A stretch of 64,000 bases of DNA from Endozoicomonas sp. OPT23 (GCF_009653635.1 NZ_PPFD01000006.1:558001-622000), one strand, 5' to 3'; counted from the stretch's first letter, positions 8,665 through 18,041 are shown. Numbers and translations are program-made. Notes: generated by a model from the letters alone, not told the origin.

Positions 8665-8695
8665 GTCATTCCCCCGCTTACTGCGGGGAAATGAC
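8665..8695. repeat. REP-like intergenic palindrome
   Basis: GTCATTCCCCCGC (8665-8677) and GCGGGGAAATGAC (8683-8695) form a 13-bp stem with one mismatch and a five-base loop. GTCATTCCC...GGGAATGAC hairpins are a common class of dispersed intergenic element in proteobacteria. It could also end transcription of the RDD gene. No second copy is apparent in this window. Confidence 0.5.
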
Positions 8696-8822
8696 ATAAG
8701 AATTTATTTATCTGAATACTTACTTCAAGACAAGCCTGATGCATTTCGGGTTTGTCTAGATTATGTAAATGCCGATAAATTGTAGGCACTTTTACCTAGC
8801 CGAATTATAATTGCATCTGGAA

Positions 8823-8851
8823 CCTGATTTGAGAAAAACAATCAGGCATTT
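8823..8851 (+). terminator. short hairpin with T run
   Basis: CCTGATT (8823-8829) and AATCAGG (8840-8846) form a 7-bp stem followed by CATTTTT. It lies just before a small ORF and could be a weak terminator or part of that ORF's leader. Confidence 0.35.
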
Positions 8852-8884
8852 TTACAGGTTCACACCATCTTTCAGGAAAGCATC

Positions 8885-9061
8885 ATGTTTATTTTGCTGC
8901 TAGATCGGCTGATGAAAAGAGCAACTCAACTGCTCAAAAACATCTCTTTAGAAGGTAGAGTCGTACCGGAAAGCAAACTTCTGGTTCGAGCAGAAATAAA
9001 ACTCAAAGACTCAACTCAGTCGACGCGAATACCTGCCCGAAAAACTCGTTACCCTCACTGA
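8885..9061 (+). CDS. small basic protein, 58 aa, unknown
   Basis: The ATG at 8885 is preceded by AGGAAAG at a good distance, and the frame runs 58 codons to a TGA. The product begins MFILLLDRLMKRATQLL, an amphipathic hydrophobic head. It ends in a basic tail with ARKTRYPH. I know no family. A stem-loop with a T-rich flank follows the stop codon, which suits a free-standing transcription unit. It might be a membrane-associated small protein or a chance ORF. Confidence 0.4.
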   Translation: MFILLLDRLMKRATQLLKNISLEGRVVPESKLLVRAEIKLKDSTQSTRIPARKTRYPH

Positions 9062-9083
9062 TTTTCTCAGATACCCAGCTTTC

Positions 9084-9110
9084 TTTTGTTCAGAGCTACT
9101 CAGAACAAAA
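9084..9110 (+). terminator. hairpin after the 58-aa ORF
   Basis: TTTTGTTCAGAG (9084-9095) and CTCAGAACAAAA (9099-9110) pair with one internal mismatch and a three-base loop. The element lies 23 bp after the small ORF's stop. Confidence 0.4.
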
Positions 9111-9153
9111 ATCCCACAGGCATTAACATGAACAACAAATAATGCTTGTGGGA
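9105..9153 (-). terminator. terminator of the lptF-lptG operon
   Basis: Read on the minus strand, TCCCACAAGCATTA and TAATGCCTGTGGGA form a 14-bp stem (one G-T pair) followed directly by a T run (TTTTTG). It begins 35 bp after the lptG stop. Confidence 0.75.
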
Positions 9154-9188
9154 TAACAAGCTTCCACCCGACTTATACCAGAAAAGGC

Positions 9189-10247
9189 TTACGCTGCCCG
9201 CCAGAGCAACAACCAACCAACAAAGATACAAATCATCACCGGCAGCATCACCGAGATCAGTGGCGGGAAGCCAAACACCAGACTGGATGGTCCCAATAGG
9301 TTCTGAATAATCATAAAGGCGACACCGGTAATCACGCCGGAGAAGATTCTGAAGCCCATACTTACGGAACGCAGTGGTCCGAAAACAAAGGATATGCCTA
9401 CCAGCACCAATGAGAACACCGACAATGGTTGCAACGCCTTGGTCCAGAACGCCAGCGAGTACTCGCCTGTATCCAGCCCCTGTTCTTTCAAATACTCGGT
9501 ATACGTGTGCAGGCCAGAAATAGACAGAGCATCAGGCCTTACCACTACGACCTTTAGCAGAGTCGTCGTTAGACTCGTTTCCCAGGGCATAGTCGTTGCA
9601 CTGCTGGAAATAATTCGGTCACCTACCTTTCGGCTACTGGTAACATCTTCCAGAATCCAGTGATCCTGTTGATAGATAGCACGCTTGGCAAAAGAGCTTT
9701 CAATGAGTTTTTTATTGTCATCAAAAACAAAACGACTGACGCCGTAGAGCACACCATTAGGCTCAACAGCATTGAAGTACATGTATTCATTGCCTTCACG
9801 ATGCCAGACACCTTCGCCCGAATACTCACCATTGGTGGAGCGGGCAATCGCTTTACGGGTCTCGGCAATCTGTTCAGTCATCGGCGCAACATATTCACCC
9901 AGGGTGATACCAATGACGACCAGCAACAGTGCTGGCTTCATAATCGACCAGACCATACGCCAGAGGGAAACACCTGAGGCTCTCATAACCACCAGTTCAC
10001 TGTTAGCAGCCATGGAGCCCAGACCCGCCAGACAGCCAATCAGTGCTGACACAGGAATGAACTCATAGATCTTCTTTGGAATCATCAGCAGGGTGTAAAC
10101 GATAACATCCATAAACTGGTAGTTGCCGCGCATATCATCCAGCTGAGCCAGAAAAGAGAACAGCGATTCCAGCACCACCAGAATAATCAGCACCATCACC
10201 ATGGCGGCAAAAACATTCCATGCGATATATCGGTCCAGCTTACGCAT
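9189..10247 (-). CDS. lptG: LPS export ABC transporter permease LptG
   Basis: The 352-aa product belongs to the YjgP/YjgQ family. It has three N-terminal transmembrane helices (about residues 12-32, 50-75, 98-120), a large periplasmic beta-jellyroll domain (about 130-255), and three C-terminal helices (about 268-350). MRKLDRYIAWNVF and ANSELVVMRASGVSLW are typical of LptG. With LptF and the ATPase LptB it extracts lipopolysaccharide from the inner membrane and feeds the LptC-A-DE bridge. The ATG at 10247 overlaps the end of lptF by 8 bp, so the two are co-translated. A strong terminator follows. Confidence 0.93.
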   Translation of the reverse strand: MRKLDRYIAWNVFAAMVMVLIILVVLESLFSFLAQLDDMRGNYQFMDVIVYTLLMIPKKIYEFIPVSALIGCLAGLGSMAANSELVVMRASGVSLWRMVWSIMKPALLLVVIGITLGEYVAPMTEQIAETRKAIARSTNGEYSGEGVWHREGNEYMYFNAVEPNGVLYGVSRFVFDDNKKLIESSFAKRAIYQQDHWILEDVTSSRKVGDRIISSSATTMPWETSLTTTLLKVVVVRPDALSISGLHTYTEYLKEQGLDTGEYSLAFWTKALQPLSVFSLVLVGISFVFGPLRSVSMGFRIFSGVITGVAFMIIQNLLGPSSLVFGFPPLISVMLPVMICIFVGWLLLWRAA

Positions 10248-11361
10248 TGAGTTTTCTCCGTGCCATGCTCTTCCTAGACAAAAGTGTTAATACTGAATCC
10301 TTAAAATAAACGCCCAACGCTAATAAGAGGAAAGCCCCATGCACCGGCCAGAGACCTATGCTCGGTGGCAACCTCCCTTCATCAATCATACCTCGGGTGG
10401 AAATCAGCAGAGACAGATAAAGCAGATAGGTTAATACGCCGGGCAACAGTTTTACAAAACGTCCCTGCCTTGGGTTAACTTTGGCCAGTGGCACCGCCAG
10501 CAATACCAGAATAGGAATCAGCAGTGGCATCGAAAAGCGCCATTGCAATTCGGCTTTGTGCTCACGGGTATCGGACGACAACAGCTGACTGGTCGGTAAC
10601 GCCTGCTCGCGGGTAATCTCCTGAGAAACCTTGCTGTTCTGCATTCGAATACCGTAAGTTTTATACTCGGTTTCTCGAACTTTGAGACCACCGGGGCTTA
10701 GGTCATAACGAATACCATCATTAAGAATCAGGTATTTTGTCTGCTCGGATTCCGTGTTGGAAATTCTGCCAGAGTCAGCCAGTACCAGAGAAATCGAGCC
10801 ACCGTCGGGGTCCGTCGCACCCTGAGCAATAAAAACACCTTCCATTTTCTGATTATCATCAGTCAGGGTTTCGGTATAAGTCACTCGATTGGTACCAGAG
10901 AAGGTCTGAAAGCGGCCGGGCACCAATGTATCGAATTCGGTTAATGAGTCCTGCTTGGCCCAGATGGCCTCAACCTTTTGCAACCCCTGAGGAGCAACGA
11001 ACAGACTGAGCAGGCCGACAAGTAGCATAACGCCCAGTGCAGGCACCATAGTCATCTTTAATAACTGATTCTGGCTCAGACCACAGGCACTCATAATGGT
11101 CATTTCGTTCTCGACATAAAGTCGGCCGTAGGCCATAACTATGCCAAGCAGCAAGCCAAGTGGAATAATCATCACCAGAAATTCCGGCATCCGATAGCCC
11201 ATAATGGCAAACAGAAAGTTAGCGTTAAGCGTACCGTTGGCCGCCTGGGCCAGGTAATTTACAAAACGCCCACTCATAATGATAAGGAGTACGACGCCAG
11301 TCACTGCCAGGGTTACCTGCAGCATCTCTTTGGCGAGGTATCGAAAGAGGATCGAAGGCAT
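10240..11361 (-). CDS. lptF: LPS export ABC transporter permease LptF
   Basis: The 373-aa product is the partner permease of LptG, with the same layout of three helices, periplasmic domain, three helices. Recognisable parts are the N-terminal FRYLAKEMLQVTLAV helix, YGRLYVENEMTIMSACGLS in the cytoplasmic coupling-helix region that contacts LptB, and the LLIPILVLLAVPLAKVNPRQGRF segment before the last helices. The product is essential in most Gram-negative bacteria. It is the first gene of the lptF-lptG operon and is divergent from pepA, a gene order conserved across gammaproteobacteria. Confidence 0.93.
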   Translation of the reverse strand: MPSILFRYLAKEMLQVTLAVTGVVLLIIMSGRFVNYLAQAANGTLNANFLFAIMGYRMPEFLVMIIPLGLLLGIVMAYGRLYVENEMTIMSACGLSQNQLLKMTMVPALGVMLLVGLLSLFVAPQGLQKVEAIWAKQDSLTEFDTLVPGRFQTFSGTNRVTYTETLTDDNQKMEGVFIAQGATDPDGGSISLVLADSGRISNTESEQTKYLILNDGIRYDLSPGGLKVRETEYKTYGIRMQNSKVSQEITREQALPTSQLLSSDTREHKAELQWRFSMPLLIPILVLLAVPLAKVNPRQGRFVKLLPGVLTYLLYLSLLISTRGMIDEGRLPPSIGLWPVHGAFLLLALGVYFKDSVLTLLSRKSMARRKLNA

Positions 11362-11483
11362 GTTCAGTGGTCACTGTTTTCCGATAGATCATGATGGACT
11401 GGCCTTGAAAGCCACAGGTCAGTCCCTGATCTTAATTTAATCGGCCACCTGCATTGATGCTTGGTAGCTCTCTGTATTCAGGA

Positions 11484-11572
11484 TACTATCTATAATGTGC
11501 TATCTACAATGTGCTATCTGCAAAGTATTAGCTACAAAGTACTATCTACAAAATATTACCTACAAAGTATTT
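11484..11572. repeat. degenerate tandem repeat upstream of pepA
   Basis: About six imperfect copies of a CTATCTACAAAGTA-like unit of 10 to 18 bp run head to tail in the lptF-pepA intergenic region. Copies vary at a few bases and some are shortened. The array is AT-rich and non-coding. Confidence 0.6.
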
Positions 11573-11801
11573 CAAACAGGGACAAAATTCGCCTGAATCC
11601 ATTCACATAGGGCGCAGACTCTGTTCAAATACTTATATCAGGCAATTATCTATTAAAGCCGTTCGAGTTTATAGCCGTCTTTTTTCAAAATCGTTTCTTA
11701 ACTTCTGCTCTCAGGAGTCATTCTTGATTTATTTTCAGAGTCATTAAACATTCTGGCTATAACCCTGACGGTTGACCTTCATGGTTCAGACAACTTGCCT
11801 G

Positions 11802-11875
11802 TTAAGTGTGTAAGTATGTAGACACACTTAATCGAATATAAATGGCTGTATCCCTGCCGGTGGCGGTGATACAGC
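11802..11875 (+). promoter_or_regulatory. two stem-loops in the pepA leader
   Basis: The 585-bp gap 11362-11946 holds no gene. Besides the tandem repeat it has TTAAGTGTGT (11802-11811) pairing perfectly with ACACACTTAA (11822-11831). GCTGTATC (11845-11852) pairs with GATACAGC (11868-11875), with further GC pairs inside that loop. If transcribed, these would form a structured 5' leader ending about 70 bp before pepA. The first could also be a terminator or operator. Confidence 0.45.
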
Positions 11876-11946
11876 TTGTGAATTCATATGTTCGGGTACT
11901 TAAACGCACGTACTTGAATATCTGATTGTTCAAAACAGGAGCAACT

Positions 11947-13437
11947 ATGCAATTCGTAATTAAAAGTGGCGCAGTTGAAAAGCAGAAAACTGCCTGCCTG
12001 GTTCTGCCGGTTCAAAAGGCAAAACTGTCTGATTCCGCTCAGGCGATCAATGACGCAGGCGAAGGTGCTCTGGCCGCAATCCTGAAGCGTGGCGACCTGT
12101 CTTTCAAAGCAGGCAAGACCCTGTTGCTGCAACACTCTCCGGAAACAGCTGCAGATCGCATGCTGCTGGCAGCTCTGTCTGAAAAGGCTGAAGCCATCTC
12201 CGAAGCTGACTTTATCAAGATGGCCAAAGCAACCGCGGCCAACCTGAAAGGTCTGACGGCCAAAGACGCGACTATCGCCCTGGAAGGCGTTGAAGTTAAA
12301 GGCCGTGATATTCAGTGGCAAGCTCGCCAAATGGTTGAAGCGGTTATCTACGAATTCTACCGCTTTGTAGAATACAAGAGCGAAGCCGGTGAAGCACCAG
12401 CTCTGACCAAGGTTACCCTGCTGGTTGACCGCAAGCACACCGACGAAGCCTCTGCCGGTAAAGACCAGGGCCTCGCTATTGCTGAAGGCCGTAACCTGGC
12501 TCGTCGTCTGGGCGATATGCCGGGCAATGATTGCCACCCTACTTACCTGGCCGAACTGGCTAAGGAAATGGCCAAAGGTCAAAGCAAGCTGACCACCAAG
12601 GTTCTTGGTGAAGCTGAAATGACCAAGCTGGGCATGCACTCCCTGCTGTCTGTCGGTCAGGCTTCCGTTCAAGAATCCCGTCTGATCATGATGGAATACA
12701 AAGGCGGCAAGAAAAACGACGCTCCTGTTGTTCTGCTGGGTAAAGGTATTACTTTTGACACCGGCGGTATCTCTCTGAAGCCAGGCGCTGGCATGGACGA
12801 GATGAAATACGACATGTGTGGTTCTGCCAGTGTCTTCGGTGCCATGCAGGCTATCGTTGCCATGGGTCTGGAAATGAACGTCGTTGGTATGGTAGCTGCG
12901 GCTGAAAACATGCCAGCTGGCAATGCTTCCCGTCCGGGCGACATTGTTAAGTCCATGTCCGGCCAGACCATTGAAATCCTGAACACCGATGCCGAAGGCC
13001 GTCTGGTTCTCTGCGACGCTCTGACCTACGCTGGCGAAACCTACAAGCCAAAGGCCATTGTTGATATCGCTACTCTGACCGGCGCCTGCATCATTGCTCT
13101 GGGCCACCACATCACCGGCCTGATCTCCAACAACGATGATCTGGTTGATGAACTGATGACGGCTTCTAAGGATGCTGCTGATAAAGCATGGCAGCTGCCA
13201 ATGGGTGAAGAGTTCCAGGCTCAGCTGGACTCCAACTTTGCAGACATGGCTAACATCGGTGGACGCCCTGCCGGCACCATCACTGCGGGTTGCTTCCTGT
13301 CACGTTTCGTAGAAGACACGCCTTGGGCTCACCTGGATATTGCTGGTACAGCATGGACATCCGGTAAAAACAAAGGCGCAACGGGTCGCCCTGTGCCTAT
13401 GCTGGTTCAATATCTGCTGAACCAACTGGAGAAATAA
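11947..13437 (+). CDS. pepA: leucyl aminopeptidase PepA (M17 family)
   Basis: This 496-aa cytosolic aminopeptidase normally forms a hexamer and uses two metal ions. The C-terminal catalytic half contains VVLLGKGITFDTGGISLKPG, KYDMCGSASVFG and the family signature NTDAEGRLVL. In relatives PepA also binds DNA in site-specific recombination and carAB control. The ATG at 11947 is chosen over an upstream in-frame TTG because AGGAG lies just before it and the length fits the family (about 500 aa). Codon use is strongly biased, suggesting high expression. It heads pepA-holC-orphan-valS, but a strong terminator follows it. Confidence 0.95.
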   Translation: MQFVIKSGAVEKQKTACLVLPVQKAKLSDSAQAINDAGEGALAAILKRGDLSFKAGKTLLLQHSPETAADRMLLAALSEKAEAISEADFIKMAKATAANLKGLTAKDATIALEGVEVKGRDIQWQARQMVEAVIYEFYRFVEYKSEAGEAPALTKVTLLVDRKHTDEASAGKDQGLAIAEGRNLARRLGDMPGNDCHPTYLAELAKEMAKGQSKLTTKVLGEAEMTKLGMHSLLSVGQASVQESRLIMMEYKGGKKNDAPVVLLGKGITFDTGGISLKPGAGMDEMKYDMCGSASVFGAMQAIVAMGLEMNVVGMVAAAENMPAGNASRPGDIVKSMSGQTIEILNTDAEGRLVLCDALTYAGETYKPKAIVDIATLTGACIIALGHHITGLISNNDDLVDELMTASKDAADKAWQLPMGEEFQAQLDSNFADMANIGGRPAGTITAGCFLSRFVEDTPWAHLDIAGTAWTSGKNKGATGRPVPMLVQYLLNQLEK

Positions 13438-13474
13438 ATCTCTGACTGATTTTTTCAGCGGATTTTTCTCTAAC

Positions 13475-13511
13475 AACAAAGTGAAGATGTTGATTTCATC
13501 TTCACTTTGTT
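13475..13511 (+). terminator. terminator after pepA
   Basis: AACAAAGTGAAGATG (13475-13489) and CATCTTCACTTTGTT (13497-13511) form a perfect 15-bp stem with a seven-base loop, followed by a pyrimidine-rich TTCCTTTC. Confidence 0.75.
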
Positions 13512-13629
13512 TCCTTTCTCTGCGCCCACCCCTTTCCTGTCAGCCCCAATATCTTTAAACTCTATCGTTTATAACCAATGAGTTTGCAACCACTTCCGGT
13601 CGCTGCATGGGTCAGGATAACCGCATACA

Positions 13630-14088
13630 ATGCAAGTCACTTTTTATCTGTTACAACAGCAGTCAAGTCAGGCAGTCAAAAGCTTCGTCTGCAAGTTGAC
13701 AGAAAAAGCCTGGACGTCAGGTATGAAAGTGCATATCCACACTGACAACCAGATTCAGTCAGAAACCTATGATCGTTTACTGTGGGAGTGGCGGGAAGAC
13801 AGCTTTATTCCCCATGAAATCAAAAAGCAAAATAATAACGATGACCAAAACAGCATCAGCACACCGGTGACGATCAGCCACATTAACCCCGGCAAACCTG
13901 AAGAGAATACACTGCTGATTAATATGGCAAGAAAAATACCAGCCTTTTACCGTGACTTTGACCGCACCTGCGAGGTGGTGGACAAGAGCCCGGGACCGGT
14001 TGAGATTCTCAGAGAAAAATTCAAAGCCTACCAGAAGGATGGCATCAAACCTGAAGCCCACGATATAGCTGCGGGTAAACGATTATGA
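13630..14088 (+). CDS. holC: DNA polymerase III subunit chi
   Basis: The 152-aa product matches HolC. It begins MQVTFYLL, has RLLWEWREDSFIPHE in the middle (family LLW...D.SFIPH) and REKFKAYQKDGIKPEAHD at the end. Chi binds psi (HolD) and links the clamp loader to single-strand-binding protein at the replication fork. The position between pepA and valS is the conserved one. The stop overlaps the next ORF by four bases (ATGA). An insertion of N/D residues near 68-75 (QNNNDDQN) is longer than in E. coli. Confidence 0.9.
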   Translation: MQVTFYLLQQQSSQAVKSFVCKLTEKAWTSGMKVHIHTDNQIQSETYDRLLWEWREDSFIPHEIKKQNNNDDQNSISTPVTISHINPGKPEENTLLINMARKIPAFYRDFDRTCEVVDKSPGPVEILREKFKAYQKDGIKPEAHDIAAGKRL

Positions 14089-14456
14089 CTACAGAAAGCA
14101 CCCACGGATTACTGGACGAGCTGGAACGACTGCGTCAACTGCTCAGAGAAGAAAAAGACCGAAGCGACCTGAATCAGCATATTCCGGTACTGACCGATGT
14201 TGCGGAAGGTCTGGCTACGGGCACTGAACACCTGTCAGCTGCCCGTTTTACTCCGAATACTGTAACCGGCACTATGGCAAGCCTTACATCAGTCAATGCT
14301 GAACCCGGCTTACGTACTCAGCTGAAAAATCAGGCTCAGCTGGTCATTCAGGAAATCATCGACGAAGAGCTGGTGCGTGTTGAAAGCCGTCTGAATCGTG
14401 AACTGAATAGCTATCTCGAGCACTGGCTGAATCAGCAGGAACTCACAAAAAGCTGA
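14085..14456 (+). CDS. uncharacterised 123-aa protein between holC and valS
   Basis: The ATG overlaps the holC stop (ATGA), indicating translational coupling. The product starts with a charged helix (LLDELERLRQLLREEKDRSDL). It has a low-complexity middle rich in T, A and S, and ends in a long amphipathic helix (about residues 80-118). No catalytic motif or membrane segment is visible. Its place suggests a link with the replisome (HolC) or simple co-transcription. I know of comparable small proteins at this site in other gammaproteobacteria but no function. Confidence 0.75.
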   Translation: MTTESTHGLLDELERLRQLLREEKDRSDLNQHIPVLTDVAEGLATGTEHLSAARFTPNTVTGTMASLTSVNAEPGLRTQLKNQAQLVIQEIIDEELVRVESRLNRELNSYLEHWLNQQELTKS

Positions 14457-14464
14457 TACCTCTA

Positions 14465-14493
14465 TGCAAACACCGTACCCTGCGGTGTTTGCA
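14465..14493 (+). terminator. hairpin after the holC operon
   Basis: TGCAAACACCG (14465-14475) and CGGTGTTTGCA (14483-14493) form an 11-bp perfect stem with a seven-base loop, nine bases after the preceding stop. There is no T tract, so termination would be weak. Confidence 0.5.
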
Positions 14494-14529
14494 GTCCTCA
14501 CCAGCCATCAGACTACCGGTAATTAACCA

Positions 14530-14559
14530 GTAACACTGCCTCACCCTTTCTTGTATAAT
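14530..14559 (+). promoter_or_regulatory. sigma-70 promoter for valS
   Basis: A perfect -10 box TATAAT (14554-14559) lies 18 bp from a GTAACA -35 candidate (14530-14535), placing the start site about 30 bp before valS. Confidence 0.55.
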
Positions 14560-14596
14560 TCGCGGTTTAGTTCAGAACCAGTCGAATCCTGAAGTT

Positions 14597-17452
14597 ATGG
14601 AAAAAACATACAACCCACACGCTATTGAGCGCAGCCGGTATCAGACCTGGGAAGAGAAAGGCTATTTTGCCCCTTCCGGTGAAGGTGATTCTTACACCAT
14701 TATGATTCCGCCGCCCAACGTGACTGGTAGTCTGCATATGGGCCACGCCTTTCAGGATTCCATTATGGACGCCCTGATTCGTTACCAGCGCATGAAAGGC
14801 AGCAACACGCTCTGGCAGGTCGGTACCGACCACGCCGGTATTGCTACCCAGATGGTTGTGGAACGTAAAGTTCAGGCCGAAGAAGGCAAGACCCGTCACG
14901 ACTATGGTCGTGATGCGTTCACCGATAAAATCTGGGAATGGAAAGAAGAGTCCGGCGGTAACATTACCCGCCAACTGCGTCGTCTGGGTGCTTCCGTAGA
15001 CTGGGACAACGAACGTTTCACTATGGACCCGGGTTTCTACAAGGCGGTTCAGGAAGTCTTTATCCGTCTGCATAAGGACGACCTGATCTACCGTGGCAAA
15101 CGTCTGGTGAACTGGGACCCGAAACTGCACACCGCTATTTCCGACCTGGAAGTGGAAAACAAAGACGTCAATGGCCACATGTGGCACTTACGTTATCCAC
15201 TGGCTGACGGTGAAACGACCTCTGAAGGCAAAGACTACATTGTTGTCGCAACTACCCGTCCGGAAACCATGCTGGGTGATACCGGTGTTGCTGTAAACGC
15301 TGAAGATGAGCGTTACAAGGCTCTGATTGGCAAAGACATCCTGCTACCACTGGTTAACCGTCGTATTTCCATTGTCGCTGACGAACACGCTGACATGGAA
15401 AAAGGCACGGGTTGTGTAAAGATCACGCCAGCTCACGACTTCAACGATAACGAAGTCGGCAAGCGCTGCAACCTACCCATGATCAACATCATGACCCTGA
15501 ATGGCGACATTCGCGATCAGGCAGAAGCGTTTAATACTGACGGCACAGTTAACAACGAGATCGATACTCATATTCCTGAACAGTATCGTGGTATGGAGCG
15601 TTTTGCCGCTCGTAAACAGATCGTTGCTGACTTTGAAGCAGCCGGCCTGCTGGAAGAAATTAAAGACCACGATCTGACCGTTCCTTACGGTGACCGTTCC
15701 GGTGTCGTTATTGAACCTCTGCTGACAGACCAATGGTTTGTTCGTGCTGCGCCACTGGCAGAACCCGCTCTTAAAGCCGTGGAAGACGGTGAGATCCAGT
15801 TCGTCCCTAAACAGTACGAAAACATGTACTTCTCCTGGATGCGTGATATTCAGGACTGGTGTATTTCCCGTCAGCTCTGGTGGGGACACAGAATCCCAGC
15901 CTGGTACGACGACGAAGGCAATGTATTTGTTGGTCGTGATGAAGCTGACGTCCGTGAACAGAACAATATCCCGATTGACGTTGCCCTGAGACAGGATGAC
16001 GATGTACTGGATACCTGGTTCTCTTCCGCACTCTGGACCTTTGGTACTCTGGGCTGGCCTGAAAACACTGAACGCCTGAAGACGTTCCACCCGACCGACG
16101 TTCTGGTGACTGGTTTTGACATCATCTTCTTCTGGGTCGCCAGAATGATCATGATGACCATGCACTTCATGAAAGACGAAGACGGTAAACCACAGGTTCC
16201 GTTCAAACACGTTTACATCACCGGCCTGATTCGTGATGAAAGCGGCGACAAGATGTCCAAATCCAAGGGTAACGTGCTTGACCCTCTGGATATGATTGAC
16301 GGTATTGAACTTGAAGATCTGGTTGAGAAGCGTTGTGGCAACATGATGCAGCCTCAACTGGCCGCCAAGATTGAAAAGCGTACCCGCAAGGCGTTCCCGG
16401 AAGGCATTTCTGCTCACGGTACCGACGCTCTGCGTTACACCCTGTACTCACTGGCCTCCACCGGCCGTGACATCAACTGGGACATGAAGCGTCTGGAAGG
16501 TTACAGAAACTTCTGTAACAAGATCTGGAACGCAGCCAACTACGTTGAGATGAACACCAAGGGTGAAGACTGTGGTCAGAACGGCGGTGACGTTGAACTG
16601 ACTCTGGCTGATCGCTGGATCACTTCCCGCCTGCAGCGCGTTGAAGCTCAGGTTGAAAAAAATCTGGCTGACTTCCGTCTCGACCACGCTTCCCAGAATC
16701 TTTACGACTTTATCTGGAACGAATACTGCGCATGGTATCTGGAACTGTCCAAACCGGTTCTGTGGGATGAAGATGCGTCTGCTGAACTGAAACGCGGAAC
16801 TCGTCGTACACTGGTTCGTGTTCTGGAAACCATCACTCGCCTGATTCACCCGTTCATGCCGTACATTTCCGAGGAAATCTGGCAGAATCTCAAGGCAGAA
16901 GCCGGTGTTGAGGGTGAAACCCTGATGACCCAGAGCTACCCGGTTCTGGATGAGAGTAAACTGGATGCACAGGCTGAACAGGATATCGAATGGCTGAAAG
17001 GCTTTATCACCGGTATTCGTAACATCCGAGCTGAACTGAACATTGGCCCGAACAAGGGACTGAACGTTCTGGTTCGAAGCCTGTCTTCTGACGATCAGCG
17101 TCGTTTGACTGACAATACCGCCTTCCTGAAATCTCTGGCGAAGCTGGATGATATTGCAGTTCTGGCCGACGGTGAAGACGCACCCATGTCGACCACTCAG
17201 CTGGTGGGCGAGATGGAAGTTCTGGTGCCAATGGCTGGCCTAATCGACAAAGAGAAGGAAGTTGCCCGTCTGAGCAAGGAGGTTGAAAAACTGAACAAGG
17301 AAGTGAGCCGCTTTGAAGGCAAGCTGTCCAACGAGAAGTTTATCAGCAATGCCAAGCCGGATGTGGTTGAAAAAGAGCGCGGTAAACTGAAAGATGCTTT
17401 GTCTGCCAGAGATCGTCTGGTTGAGCAACTGGAAGCGATTAAAGCTCTGTAA
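14597..17452 (+). CDS. valS: valyl-tRNA synthetase
   Basis: This 951-aa class I synthetase charges tRNA-Val. The HIGH motif is GSLHMGHAF near residue 46. The editing domain (about 190-330) carries the [15 protein letters not shown] segment, and the KMSKS motif is [13 protein letters not shown] near residue 553. The anticodon-binding domain follows, and the C-terminal coiled-coil arm (about 880-950, [17 protein letters not shown]) is typical of ValRS. The length matches E. coli (951). Codon use is highly biased. The spacing to the ATG is fine although the ribosome-binding site is weak. A tRNA-Val gene is present elsewhere in this window. Confidence 0.97.
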   Translation: MEKTYNPHAIERSRYQTWEEKGYFAPSGEGDSYTIMIPPPNVTGSLHMGHAFQDSIMDALIRYQRMKGSNTLWQVGTDHAGIATQMVVERKVQAEEGKTRHDYGRDAFTDKIWEWKEESGGNITRQLRRLGASVDWDNERFTMDPGFYKAVQEVFIRLHKDDLIYRGKRLVNWDPKLHTAISDLEVENKDVNGHMWHLRYPLADGETTSEGKDYIVVATTRPETMLGDTGVAVNAEDERYKALIGKDILLPLVNRRISIVADEHADMEKGTGCVKITPAHDFNDNEVGKRCNLPMINIMTLNGDIRDQAEAFNTDGTVNNEIDTHIPEQYRGMERFAARKQIVADFEAAGLLEEIKDHDLTVPYGDRSGVVIEPLLTDQWFVRAAPLAEPALKAVEDGEIQFVPKQYENMYFSWMRDIQDWCISRQLWWGHRIPAWYDDEGNVFVGRDEADVREQNNIPIDVALRQDDDVLDTWFSSALWTFGTLGWPENTERLKTFHPTDVLVTGFDIIFFWVARMIMMTMHFMKDEDGKPQVPFKHVYITGLIRDESGDKMSKSKGNVLDPLDMIDGIELEDLVEKRCGNMMQPQLAAKIEKRTRKAFPEGISAHGTDALRYTLYSLASTGRDINWDMKRLEGYRNFCNKIWNAANYVEMNTKGEDCGQNGGDVELTLADRWITSRLQRVEAQVEKNLADFRLDHASQNLYDFIWNEYCAWYLELSKPVLWDEDASAELKRGTRRTLVRVLETITRLIHPFMPYISEEIWQNLKAEAGVEGETLMTQSYPVLDESKLDAQAEQDIEWLKGFITGIRNIRAELNIGPNKGLNVLVRSLSSDDQRRLTDNTAFLKSLAKLDDIAVLADGEDAPMSTTQLVGEMEVLVPMAGLIDKEKEVARLSKEVEKLNKEVSRFEGKLSNEKFISNAKPDVVEKERGKLKDALSARDRLVEQLEAIKAL

Positions 17453-17494
17453 GACATAATCAAAAAAACCTGTTTGTCAGGCTTTCAGGTTATA

Positions 17495-17524
17495 AAAAAG
17501 CCCTCGCAACTGTGAGGGCTTTTT
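17495..17524. terminator. bidirectional terminator after valS
   Basis: AAAAAGCCCTC and GAGGGCTTTTT flank an eight-base loop. It serves valS (+) and the convergent 134-aa gene (-). Confidence 0.88.
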
Positions 17525-17541
17525 ATTAGATATTTCTCTTA

Positions 17542-17946
17542 TCAACTGTCAGACTTTTTGTTTCCACCTTCCCGCATCTGCTGCTGGCTAATCCAGTCAC
17601 TTTCAAGACTAAGTAATTCCGAGAAAAGCTCAACCGTCCCTTCATTTAAACCATCATCTGCTGGTGGCTTACTTTGACGATTCTCTTCGATATGAATCAG
17701 TTCGTAATGATCGTGAACACGAAAAACTATATAACAGGATCGGAGATAGCGCCCTTTTGTAGCGCAGACGAGCTGAGGTAAAACTGCTGTTTCCTTGCCT
17801 GCCCAGACAGCAAGGGTATTCACAACAGCCTGTAATTTGTCTTGCAAAATGGCCAGATAACTTTGCCACTTTTCAACCACTGCGCTTTTAACAACAGTGC
17901 TTTTAACAGCAGCATTTTTATCAACAGGCATGGACTTCTTAACCAT
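17542..17946 (-). CDS. uncharacterised 134-aa protein
   Basis: I do not recognise the family. The ATG at 17946 follows CAGGGACG at a normal distance. The first 25 residues contain a small repeat, VKSTVVKSAVVEK, visible in the DNA as two GTTAAAAGC units. A helical segment follows (residues 26-50). The middle (58-85) reads like a compact beta-rich core with two cysteines and HDHYELIHIEE. The C-terminus is acidic, then polar. It has no signal peptide or membrane helix. It shares a terminator with valS and faces fumA on the same strand without an obvious operon link. Confidence 0.6.
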   Translation of the reverse strand: MVKKSMPVDKNAAVKSTVVKSAVVEKWQSYLAILQDKLQAVVNTLAVWAGKETAVLPQLVCATKGRYLRSCYIVFRVHDHYELIHIEENRQSKPPADDGLNEGTVELFSELLSLESDWISQQQMREGGNKKSDS

Positions 17947-18041
17947 ACTGCGTCCCTGATGAGTACGTCTTGAACCTGATTATAGGTAGATAACGAAACA
18001 GCTATATAGAGAAGAAATGAAAGGTAACGGAAGGGACGAGG

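Noticed and set aside
11484-11572. CRISPR array
   Set aside because: The repeat units are short, degenerate and directly adjacent with no unique spacers.
11884-13110. A 408-codon open frame antisense to pepA
   Set aside because: It arises from the strong codon bias of pepA. The product is Gln/Phe/His rich without family features.
15473-16417. A 314-codon open frame antisense to valS
   Set aside because: It is a shadow of a highly biased synthetase gene, with no ribosome-binding site and no recognisable motif.
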